From positions 372,001-436,000 of the forward strand of contig CAJIZV010000002.1 in NCBI GenBank assembly GCA_905181935.1: a stretch of DNA of 64,000 bases, in the 5' to 3' direction. The DNA comes from an uncultured Amylibacter sp. GTDB lineage: Bacteria > Pseudomonadota > Alphaproteobacteria > Rhodobacterales > Rhodobacteraceae. Position numbers and translations under genes: made by a program. Numbering within the stretch: the first letter of the stretch is position 1; each line of letters opens with the position of its first letter. Under the pieces are notes generated by a model. That model had not been told where the DNA came from. It saw only the letters and a program-made list of their open reading frames with translations, and searched no databases. Positions 39,266 through 47,419 of the stretch are shown one piece after another.

Positions 39266-40594
39266 ATGAAGCCAAATTATTCAAACATTCGCAAAATAGA
39301 TCCATCAAAAGGTACACATCTGCCAGACGGAACGAAAAATAATGCTAACCGCATTGAAATAGGCCCATCTCTTTTAGCCATGAGAGAATGGGAAGCAGCT
39401 GGCCTGATATTTCCTAATCTTGAACGTATGCGCGAATATCGTTGGAAGCGTTTAACTCAACATATAGTAGACCGAAATTGGGGTGGTCTGTTAATGTTTG
39501 ATCCATTAAATATTAGATATGCAACCGATAGTACTAATATGCAACTTTGGAATACTCACAATCCATTTCGAGCAGTATTGATTTGTGCAGATGGATATAT
39601 GGTTATCTGGGATTATAAAAATTCTCCCTTCTTATCTAAATTTAATCCATTGGTACGTGAGCAACGCTCAGGTGCAGACCTTTTCTACTTTGATCGCGGT
39701 GATAAAGTCGATGTTGCGGCGGATGTACTTTCTAAGGAAGTGTTTGATCTAATATTAGCTCACGGCGATGGCAATATGCGCTTAGGTCTGGACAAAGGAA
39801 TGCTACATGGGATCCGTGCTTTAGAAGCCCAAGGTTTTACAATAATGGAAGGGGAAGAATGCACGGAAAAATCCAGGTCCATAAAAGGTCCAGATGAAAT
39901 TTTGGCAATGCGTTGTGCTAACTTCGCATGTGAAACAGCAGTTAAAAAAATGGAAACCTCTCTTAGTATTGGAATGTCTGAAAATGAAATATGGGCAGAA
40001 CTGCATAAGGCCAATATATCAAGAGGCGGAGAATGGATAGAAACACGCTTACTAACAACTGGCCCCAGAACAAACCCATGGTTTCAAGAATGTGGTCCAC
40101 GTCAATTACAGAATAATGAAATTTTAGCATTCGATACAGATTTAATTGGATGTTATGGTATCTGTATTGATATATCACGAACCTGGTGGATCGGTGATGA
40201 AAAACCAAGACCTGACATGATTTATGCAATGCAGCATGCTCATGAACATATTATGACAAACATAGAAATGCTTAAACCAGGTTTACCACTTAGTGACTTA
40301 ACGTTTAATGGTCACCAATTAGACCAAAAGTATATAGAAGGCCAATATGGGTGTCGCTTTCACGGCGTTGGATTATGTGATGAATGGCCTCTGATTACAT
40401 ATTCAGAAAAACATGTTGAAGGTGCTTTTAATTACGAATTACAACCTGGTATGGTTTTATGTGCAGAAGCATTGGTTTCACCTGAGGGTGGCGATTTTTC
40501 TATAAAATTAGAAGATCAAGTTCTGATTACGGAAAATGGATATGAAAACTTGACTACTTATCCATTTTGTCCACACTTAATGGGGGAAGCTTAA
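39266..40594 (+). CDS. dddP: DMSP lyase DddP (M24-fold)
   Basis: Cleaves dimethylsulfoniopropionate to dimethyl sulfide and acrylate. It has the creatinase/prolidase (M24) fold, but the sequence follows DddP rather than a peptidase: WNTHNPFRA (95-103), GPRTNPWFQECGPR (266-279), FDTDLIG (289-295), ICIDISRTWW (299-308), HGVGLCDEWP (366-375) and IKLEDQV (413-419). The residues known in the Roseobacter-group enzyme for iron binding and catalysis (D295, D297, D307, H371, D377, E406, E421 there) all occur here with a constant shift of five: D290, D292, D302, H366, D372, E401, E416. Y361 matches Y366. Length 442 is normal. It stands alone, divergent from a DUF3445 gene and upstream of parE; no acrylate or DMSP transport gene is adjacent. 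Confidence 0.92.
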   Translation: MKPNYSNIRKIDPSKGTHLPDGTKNNANRIEIGPSLLAMREWEAAGLIFPNLERMREYRWKRLTQHIVDRNWGGLLMFDPLNIRYATDSTNMQLWNTHNPFRAVLICADGYMVIWDYKNSPFLSKFNPLVREQRSGADLFYFDRGDKVDVAADVLSKEVFDLILAHGDGNMRLGLDKGMLHGIRALEAQGFTIMEGEECTEKSRSIKGPDEILAMRCANFACETAVKKMETSLSIGMSENEIWAELHKANISRGGEWIETRLLTTGPRTNPWFQECGPRQLQNNEILAFDTDLIGCYGICIDISRTWWIGDEKPRPDMIYAMQHAHEHIMTNIEMLKPGLPLSDLTFNGHQLDQKYIEGQYGCRFHGVGLCDEWPLITYSEKHVEGAFNYELQPGMVLCAEALVSPEGGDFSIKLEDQVLITENGYENLTTYPFCPHLMGEA

Positions 40595-40765
40595 TAATTT
40601 CTATATATAAATTTAGTTATACGTTTAAAATATTACCAAAATTAAAAATGTCTAAAAACTATTGACTAAAAATTATTATTTATTTTCCTTTCAAGCCTAT
40701 ACCCAAACTCTTTGAAGTCCTGTAACAATGTAAAAACGAACAAACATGGAATCAAAGAGCCCAAA

Positions 40766-42751
40766 ATGGCCGATAACCTATTTACTGACGAGATCCCCAT
40801 AGATAAATCTTATGATGCATCTTCTATTCAAGTTTTAGAAGATATGGAACACGTACGATTACGACCAGGCATGTATATTGGTGGTACTGACGACCGTGCC
40901 TTACATCATATGGTTGCCGAAATTATTGATAACTCGATGGACGAAGCTGTTGCAGGTCACGCAACTTGGATTGAAGTCGAATTACACGAAAATTTTCATG
41001 TCACAGTTAGAGACAACGGTCGTGGCATACCAGTTGATATGCATCCTAAATTTCCAGAAAAATCTGCACTTGAAATCATTTTTTGCACACTTAATGCAGG
41101 TGGAAAGTTCTCAGGTGATAACTACGAAACATCAGGTGGCCTTCACGGAGTAGGATCATCTGTTGTAAACGCACTTTCAGATTATGTACGTGTTGAAGTT
41201 GCGAAGAACCGTGAATTATATGCCTTAGAATTTTCTCGAGGACTGCCTCAAGGACCACTACAAAAGCTTGGCCCTACTCAAAATCGTCGGGGCACTTCTG
41301 TGTCATTTCATCCTGACCCTGAAATATTTGGGAATTCAATTAAATTTAAGCCAAAACGCCTCTATGATATGGCTAAATCAAAAGCGTATTTATTTTCTGG
41401 TGTTGAAATCAGATGGAAAGTTGCCAGAGAGTGTTTAGCCGTGGGCGATGACACACCCCTAACAGATATCTTCAAATTCCCTAACGGCCTTGCTGATTAT
41501 TTATACGAACGTTTAGAAGGCGCCTCCGTATACTCCGAGATACCGTTTGCTGGTAAAGTAAAATTTTCTGAAAAATTTGGACGTGAAATTGTTGGTAATG
41601 TCGAATGGGCCATAAACTGGACGCCCTCACGAGATAGTTTTACACAATCTTATTGTAATACAGTCCCAACACCTGAAGGTGGTACGCACGAAAGTGGATT
41701 TTGGTCAGCTATACTAAAGGGCATTAAAGCTTACGGTGAATTAGTAAATAACAAAAAAGCTGCATCCATAACACGAGACGATGTTATGGGAGGTGGCTGT
41801 GCCCTTGTATCTTGTTTCATATCAGAACCAAAATTTGTTGGCCAAACAAAAGATCGCCTAGCAACTACTGAAGCCATAAAGTGGGTTGAAAATTCTGTAC
41901 GGGACCATTTTGATAATTGGTTAGCATCAAACAATAAATCAGCAGCTGCAATTCTTGACTATATGGTACTTAAAGCTGAGGAACGTTTACGTAGAAAACA
42001 AGAAAAAGATACGGCAAGAAAGTCAGCAACAAAAAAATTAAGATTGCCAGGAAAGCTTACAGATTGTTCCAAAAACACGCGTGAAGGAACTGAATTATTT
42101 ATTGTTGAAGGGGACTCCGCTGGAGGCTCCGCAAAAATGGCACGAGATCGTAAAACACAAGCGCTTTTACCTTTACGAGGTAAAATTCTAAACGTTTTAG
42201 GTGCGGCCAGTAACAAAATGTCCGCTAATAATGAAATCAATGATTTATGCCAAGCGTTGGGTGTTCAAACAGGAACTAAATTTAACATTGATGACCTAAG
42301 GTATGAAAAGATCATAATAATGACTGATGCGGATGTAGACGGTGCCCACATTGCATCTCTTTTGATGACTTTTTTCTTTACACAAATGCGCCCTTTAATT
42401 GATAATGGTCATCTTTATATGGCTTGCCCACCATTATTTCGCCTTACCCAAGGCGCACGTCGCGTATACTGCATGGATGAAATCGAAAAAAATACAATGA
42501 TGGATAAAGGCTTAGGTGGTAGAGGTAAAATAGACATTTCTCGCTTCAAAGGGCTTGGCGAAATGGATGCCAAAGACTTGAAAGAAACCACCATGAATAA
42601 AATATCTCGCCAATTAATACGCATAAATATTGATGAAGATGAGCCAGGACAAACAGATGATCTTGTCGATAGATTAATGGGCAAGAAGCCTGAATTAAGA
42701 TTCCAGTATATTCAAGAGAATGCAAAATTTGTTGAAGACTTGGATGTTTAG
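40766..42751 (+). CDS. parE: DNA topoisomerase IV subunit B
   Basis: ATPase subunit of topoisomerase IV, which unlinks daughter chromosomes. The GHKL ATP-binding region has EIIDNSMDEA (52-61) and GRGIP, followed by GGLHGVGSSVVNAL. The TOPRIM domain has EGDSAGGSAK and DADVDGAHI. At 661 residues and without the long insertion of Gram-negative GyrB, it is ParE rather than GyrB. ATG 40766 is the start of the conserved region; a TTG at 40712 adds 18 unsupported residues. It is monocistronic by spacing. Confidence 0.95.
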   Translation: MADNLFTDEIPIDKSYDASSIQVLEDMEHVRLRPGMYIGGTDDRALHHMVAEIIDNSMDEAVAGHATWIEVELHENFHVTVRDNGRGIPVDMHPKFPEKSALEIIFCTLNAGGKFSGDNYETSGGLHGVGSSVVNALSDYVRVEVAKNRELYALEFSRGLPQGPLQKLGPTQNRRGTSVSFHPDPEIFGNSIKFKPKRLYDMAKSKAYLFSGVEIRWKVARECLAVGDDTPLTDIFKFPNGLADYLYERLEGASVYSEIPFAGKVKFSEKFGREIVGNVEWAINWTPSRDSFTQSYCNTVPTPEGGTHESGFWSAILKGIKAYGELVNNKKAASITRDDVMGGGCALVSCFISEPKFVGQTKDRLATTEAIKWVENSVRDHFDNWLASNNKSAAAILDYMVLKAEERLRRKQEKDTARKSATKKLRLPGKLTDCSKNTREGTELFIVEGDSAGGSAKMARDRKTQALLPLRGKILNVLGAASNKMSANNEINDLCQALGVQTGTKFNIDDLRYEKIIIMTDADVDGAHIASLLMTFFFTQMRPLIDNGHLYMACPPLFRLTQGARRVYCMDEIEKNTMMDKGLGGRGKIDISRFKGLGEMDAKDLKETTMNKISRQLIRINIDEDEPGQTDDLVDRLMGKKPELRFQYIQENAKFVEDLDV

Positions 42752-42820
42752 GAGATAACCAATGCTACACTTAAGGCCAATGTTGAATAATAGCTTAAAT
42801 AAACTTTTATTTAAATGGAA

Positions 42821-43867
42821 CTAAGGCTTGGCTCGAAGCAACATCCCAAATAAATCACGAGGATTATCAGGATCTGCTAGTATGTCTAGCTGATCAAATA
42901 ATTCCGTTCCCTTTATATTTTCTAGGACATAGCGCAATGCTGAAAAATCTTCAATTGCAAAGCCCACAGAGTCGAATAACGTTATTTGTTGTTCACTTTT
43001 TCGCCCAACAATAGAACCTGTCATAACTTTCCAGAGTTCAGTAACGGGGTGATCTGCAGACAACTGTTGGATTTCACCTTCAATACGCGTTTGAGGTGGG
43101 TATTCTACAAAAATATCAGAACGTCGCAAAATATCGCTATGCAATTCAGTTTTACCTGGGCAGTCCCCACCGATAGCATTAATATGCACACCTGCCCCAA
43201 CCATGTTGTCACTAAGAATAGTTGCACACTGCTTATCAGCAGTACAGGTTGTAATAATTTCTGCACCTGAAATAGCTTCTTCTGGAGATGTGCAAGAAAT
43301 TACTTCTAAACCCAAAGATGTCAAATTAGACATAGCTTTGCTTGTAGCTTCTTTGTCTATATCATAAAGTTGTACTTTTTTTATGCCACAAACAGCTTTA
43401 AATGCTATACACTGAAATTCAGATTGTGCACCATTTCCAATCATAGCCATGGTCGATGAGTTTTTAGGTGCTAAGTATTTTGCTACGAGTGCAGATGTTG
43501 CAGCAGTTCGCAAAGCAGTTAATAACGTCATTTCACTTAATAAAAGTGGATATCCAGACTGTACGTCAGCCATTAAGCCAAAAGCTGTTACAGTTTGTAA
43601 CCCTTTTTTAGTATTTTTAGGATGTCCATTAACATATTTAAATCCATACATCTCACCATCACTTGTTGGCATTAGTTCAATTACTCCAACATCAGAATGG
43701 GATGCTATACGAGGAGTTTTATCAAACATAGGCCAACGTTTGAAATCTATTTCAATTTCTGCTGCTAAGTTAATTATGAAAGTTTCAATTCCAATGTGAT
43801 GAACTAATCCCATCATATTATCTACTGATATAAAAGGCACTAAAGCCTTGTTCGACGGTGTAAGCAT
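42821..43867 (-). CDS. ocd: Ornithine cyclodeaminase
   Basis: Converts ornithine to proline and ammonium with bound NAD+. The 348-residue protein has the mu-crystallin/OCD fold: GFKYVNGHPKNT substrate segment (about 74-85), LRTAATSALVAKYLA (about 118-132), Rossmann start MIGNGAQSEFQ (about 142-152) and NAIGGDCPGKTEL with the catalytic aspartate. It lies on the same strand as the arginase gene, 159 bases downstream, with an octamer tandem repeat in between. Together they form an arginine-to-proline route. Confidence 0.93.
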   Translation of the reverse strand: MLTPSNKALVPFISVDNMMGLVHHIGIETFIINLAAEIEIDFKRWPMFDKTPRIASHSDVGVIELMPTSDGEMYGFKYVNGHPKNTKKGLQTVTAFGLMADVQSGYPLLLSEMTLLTALRTAATSALVAKYLAPKNSSTMAMIGNGAQSEFQCIAFKAVCGIKKVQLYDIDKEATSKAMSNLTSLGLEVISCTSPEEAISGAEIITTCTADKQCATILSDNMVGAGVHINAIGGDCPGKTELHSDILRRSDIFVEYPPQTRIEGEIQQLSADHPVTELWKVMTGSIVGRKSEQQITLFDSVGFAIEDFSALRYVLENIKGTELFDQLDILADPDNPRDLFGMLLRAKP

Positions 43868-43930
43868 TATAATAACTCCTGTGTGAAACGTTTTGCCATG
43901 AGAAAGTAAGTGTACATAAATAAATTAAAC

Positions 43931-43962
43931 TTTTGAGCCTTTGAGCCTTTGAGCCTTTGAGC
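43931..43962. repeat. Octanucleotide tandem repeat (GAGCCTTT)
   Basis: Three exact copies of GAGCCTTT at 43935-43958, a fourth partial copy GAGC at 43959-43962, and a partial TTT before. It lies in the gap between ocd and rocF. Confidence 0.9.
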
Positions 43963-44026
43963 TAAATAAATTAGATTGAGTAACCACACAAAAATAGTAC
44001 ATAATGAGTATGTATTTATAACCATT

Positions 44027-44956
44027 TCATACTAAGTCACGATTTGGTCTATCAAAAACGCGCCGCCCTAATCCAGAGGCTAATAAATCCACCATAAGTT
44101 GAGCTGTTCGCCCATAAATATCTAAAAATGGATTGAGTTCAACTAAATCTAGAGATGTCATTAAGCCACTCTCATAAAGTAGCTCCATAACTAAATGTGC
44201 TTCCCTAATAGTTGCTCCCCCTGGAACAGTTGTGCCAACAGCAGGGGCAACTGCAGGATCTAAGAAATCAACATCAAGAGAAACGTGTAAAAAACCATTA
44301 GCAACTTTAACGCGATTTAAGAAGCTGATTAATGGCTTCTTCACACCAAACTCATCAATATGCCTCATATCAGAAATTGAAACTGACAGATCTTGTAATG
44401 CTTTTTTTTCGTGATAATCAACTGATCTTAATCCAATCATAGCAACATTTTCAGTAGGCACAGGTGCCACTAGAGGTGGAAAACACTCAAAGCCTGATTG
44501 ACCTGTAAAATAAGCAACAGGCGTACCATGCAAATTTCCACTTACAGTTGATTGTGGTGTATGAAAATCTGCATGGGCATCTAACCACAAAACGAATAAT
44601 GGTTTGCTTTTCTTAGCTGCATGGGCAGATATACCAGATACAGTACCAGAAGATAATGCATGATCACCTCCCAAAAAAATGGGGAAACCTTTTGCCATTT
44701 GGTCCTCAGCAACTCTGGCTAATGCTTCAATCCAAGCCATATTTTCATCAAATTTGAAAATATTATGAATATTTGATGAAGCATATTTAACTCTAAGAGG
44801 TTGTATATTGCCAAAATCCTCAACATCATGTCCTAAATCATTAATTATCTCAACAATTCTAGCAGTGCGATACGAGTCCGGTCCCATCAGGCAACCCTGA
44901 GTCGATTTTCCACAATCAAGTGGCACACCGATTAATATGCAATTTTTCTTTTCCAT
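44027..44956 (-). CDS. rocF: Arginase
   Basis: Binuclear manganese enzyme that splits arginine to ornithine and urea. Metal ligands are visible: H99 in GGDHALS, DAHAD at 126-130, and SLDVDFLDP near residue 230. The 309-residue chain starts with MEKKNCILIGVPLDCGKSTQ at ATG 44956; a TTG at 45028 would add 24 unsupported residues. It reads away from an Lrp/AsnC regulator gene that starts 86 bases away, and its product feeds ornithine cyclodeaminase just downstream. Confidence 0.95.
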   Translation of the reverse strand: MEKKNCILIGVPLDCGKSTQGCLMGPDSYRTARIVEIINDLGHDVEDFGNIQPLRVKYASSNIHNIFKFDENMAWIEALARVAEDQMAKGFPIFLGGDHALSSGTVSGISAHAAKKSKPLFVLWLDAHADFHTPQSTVSGNLHGTPVAYFTGQSGFECFPPLVAPVPTENVAMIGLRSVDYHEKKALQDLSVSISDMRHIDEFGVKKPLISFLNRVKVANGFLHVSLDVDFLDPAVAPAVGTTVPGGATIREAHLVMELLYESGLMTSLDLVELNPFLDIYGRTAQLMVDLLASGLGRRVFDRPNRDLV

Positions 44957-45042
44957 TTTGTTATTTTGATATAATATATGCTTAATAGTAATCAAAAAAA
45001 GTGAACATAAATATAAATTTTTAATCAATATGGATAATTAAA
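44957..45042. promoter_or_regulatory. rocF-lrp divergent promoter with inverted repeat
   Basis: TTTTGAT (44964-44970) and ATCAAAA (44991-44997) form a spaced inverted repeat with 20 bases between. Lrp-family proteins bind such spaced AT-rich half-sites, so this is a candidate operator for the neighbouring regulator. Confidence 0.45.
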
Positions 45043-45465
45043 ATGGACAAAATGGATATTAAATTACTTAACATTCTTAAAAAGAATGCACGGACTAGCG
45101 TATCTAATATTGCCATAGATCTTCAAATTACTCGAACTACAGTCAGAACGCGAATGAGAAAACTTAAAGAAACTGGAGAAATATCAGGATTTACAGTAAT
45201 AACTAAATCTGATGTTAGCCCTGCTCCTGTGCGTGGACTTGTTATGTTGCAAATAGAAGGAACTGGTGCACATACAATCCGCCAAAAACTACTTTTATTA
45301 CAACAAGTTTATAGTGTTCACACAACCAATGGGAAATGGGATATGATTATTGATCTAGGCACACAGAGCCTAGCTGAACTTGATGAAATACTTTCGAAAA
45401 TTCGAAAATTTTCTGGAGTGAAGGGTTCTGAAACAAGTTTATTACTGTCTACAAAGTACGCTTAA
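45043..45465 (+). CDS. Lrp/AsnC-family transcription regulator
   Basis: A 140-residue regulator with an N-terminal helix-turn-helix (about 4-50; DIKLLNILKKNARTS then TRTTVRTRMRKL) and a C-terminal RAM ligand-binding domain (about 65-135). Divergence from the arginase gene suggests it activates arginine catabolism in response to arginine or ornithine, as its relatives do for rocF/ocd in other proteobacteria (inference). Its stop codon lies one base from the end of the convergent uup gene. Confidence 0.9.
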   Translation: MDKMDIKLLNILKKNARTSVSNIAIDLQITRTTVRTRMRKLKETGEISGFTVITKSDVSPAPVRGLVMLQIEGTGAHTIRQKLLLLQQVYSVHTTNGKWDMIIDLGTQSLAELDEILSKIRKFSGVKGSETSLLLSTKYA

Positions 45466-45466
45466 A

Positions 45467-47290
45467 TCAAGAAGTGTCCGATAAAGCTTCTAATTCAATC
45501 CATTCATTTTCTAATTTAGCTAATATTTCGTGTCGTTCAATTAGCGCATCCGTAGCTTTTTGAAATCGTTCAGGATATTCAGTAAATAAATTGGGTTGAG
45601 ATAAAAATTCTTCTAATTTTAATATCTCTGCTTCAGTACGTTCAATTATGTTTGGTAACTTACTTAACCTGTCTGTTTGAGCGAAAGTCATAACATCACT
45701 TACTAATTTTGATGCTATTATATTTTCTTTTTTTTGAGATTTTTTCTTATTAGGCTTTATTGCAAAGCCACTATTATCATTCATTTTTTTTTGGATTTGA
45801 TAATCAGTCCAACCACCTGCATATGGTGTAACAATACCATTTCCCTCAAAAGCTAAGGTTGTAGTTGCTACCCTGTCTAAAAAATCTCGATCGTGGCTTA
45901 CTAATAATACAGTACCATCATAACTGTCTAAAATTTCTTGCAATAAATCTAAAGTCTCAACGTCAAGATCATTTGTCGGCTCATCCATAACTAAAAAATT
46001 ACTTTCACGCGCCATTATACGTGACAATAATAAGCGCGCTTTTTCACCACCCGACAATACAGAGACAGGGCCTCTGGCTTGGTTTTCATCAAAAAGAAAT
46101 TCTTTTAAATATCCAACAACATGTCTTGGCATACCACGTACCATAATTTGGTCATTCTTGCCTGAAACACCTAGATCTTTATCTTCTGTTAAGCTTTCCC
46201 ATAGCGTTTGTTTTGGATTTAGAGCTGAACGGTTTTGATCAAATATTGCAGGTAAAAGATTTACACCCATCTTAGTAGTACCACTATCCGGCTGTAATGC
46301 CCCAGTAAGAATATTTAAAACTGTAGTTTTTCCAATCCCATTTGGGCCAACCAACGCGATACGCTCACCACGAGTAACTTTAAGTGTAAGGTTTTCAACT
46401 ATTACTTTATCATTAAATGCCTTAGATACATCAACAATATCTACCACTAACTTACCAGATTTAGGTCCGTCAGCAAAAGCCATTGCCGCAGCACCTTGCC
46501 GCTTTATTTGGCCGGACTTTTCATCTTTTAAATCGTGCAAACGTCTAACACGACCTTGATTACGCTTTCTACGCGCAGAAATACCCTCAACAGCCCAACG
46601 TGCTTCTGCTTTTATCAATCGATTTAATTTATGACGCTGCTGATCTTCCTCTTCAAAGGTTTTGTCACGCCAATCTTCGAATGCTTCAAAACCTTTTGGG
46701 TTTTGACGTACTTTACCACGATCTACCCATAATGTTGCTCGTGTTAAATTACGCAGGAACGCTCGATCATGGGATATCAATATAAAAGCTTGTTTAGTTT
46801 GGCGTAATTCTGTCTCAAGCCATTGAATAGCTTCAATATCTAAGTGGTTAGTAGGTTCATCTAATAACATCAACTCAGGCTCTTCAGCCATAATTTTAAC
46901 CAATGCAGAACGACGCCGTTCGCCACCAGAGGCCGTTTTAGGAGATGAATTTAAATCTAATTTTAACCCCTCAGCTATAATATCGACTTTATATGCATCC
47001 ATTTCGTCAAGTTCAGAACGGGCATAATCTCCCAAAGTTTCAAATGCAGTTAGATCAGGATGTTGATCCATATAACCAACAGTTTGACCAGGGCGTAAAA
47101 ATATGTTGCCTTGGTCTGGTTCAATTATTCCAGCAATAACTTTCATTAAAGTAGATTTGCCAGATCCGTTTCTGCCTACTAAACAAACCCTATCACCCTC
47201 TTGGACTGTCATACCAAGACCATCAAATACGGGGTTCCCGCCAAAAGAAAGCGTTATATCAGATAAAGTAAGAATAGGAGGTTTTGCCAT
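45467..47290 (-). CDS. uup: ABC-F ATPase, Uup-like
   Basis: Soluble tandem ATPase of the ABC-F group, which acts on ribosomes or nucleic acids rather than in transport. First Walker A GRNGSGKS (39-46) and signature SGGERRR; second Walker A GPNGIGKT (about 315) and signature LSGGEKAR. The linker between the two domains is arginine-rich (RKRNQGRVRR). The C-terminal part (about 515-605) is Lys-rich then coiled coil, the Uup C-terminal domain that binds DNA. No membrane segment. 607 residues. Confidence 0.9.
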   Translation of the reverse strand: MAKPPILTLSDITLSFGGNPVFDGLGMTVQEGDRVCLVGRNGSGKSTLMKVIAGIIEPDQGNIFLRPGQTVGYMDQHPDLTAFETLGDYARSELDEMDAYKVDIIAEGLKLDLNSSPKTASGGERRRSALVKIMAEEPELMLLDEPTNHLDIEAIQWLETELRQTKQAFILISHDRAFLRNLTRATLWVDRGKVRQNPKGFEAFEDWRDKTFEEEDQQRHKLNRLIKAEARWAVEGISARRKRNQGRVRRLHDLKDEKSGQIKRQGAAAMAFADGPKSGKLVVDIVDVSKAFNDKVIVENLTLKVTRGERIALVGPNGIGKTTVLNILTGALQPDSGTTKMGVNLLPAIFDQNRSALNPKQTLWESLTEDKDLGVSGKNDQIMVRGMPRHVVGYLKEFLFDENQARGPVSVLSGGEKARLLLSRIMARESNFLVMDEPTNDLDVETLDLLQEILDSYDGTVLLVSHDRDFLDRVATTTLAFEGNGIVTPYAGGWTDYQIQKKMNDNSGFAIKPNKKKSQKKENIIASKLVSDVMTFAQTDRLSKLPNIIERTEAEILKLEEFLSQPNLFTEYPERFQKATDALIERHEILAKLENEWIELEALSDTS

Positions 47291-47419
47291 GACGCTCTAA
47301 TCCAGTAAATTTCGCTCCTCGTCAAGGCGTCAAAATTACATGATATATCAGTCTTAACTTGCCTCCTGCTAGACAGTTGCTTAAAACATCTTAACTTATG
47401 CTTTTAAAGGTCTAGATCT

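Noticed and set aside
42762..42824. 20-codon frame after parE with a GGAG site
   Set aside because: Too short, overlaps the end of ocd on the other strand, no supporting feature.
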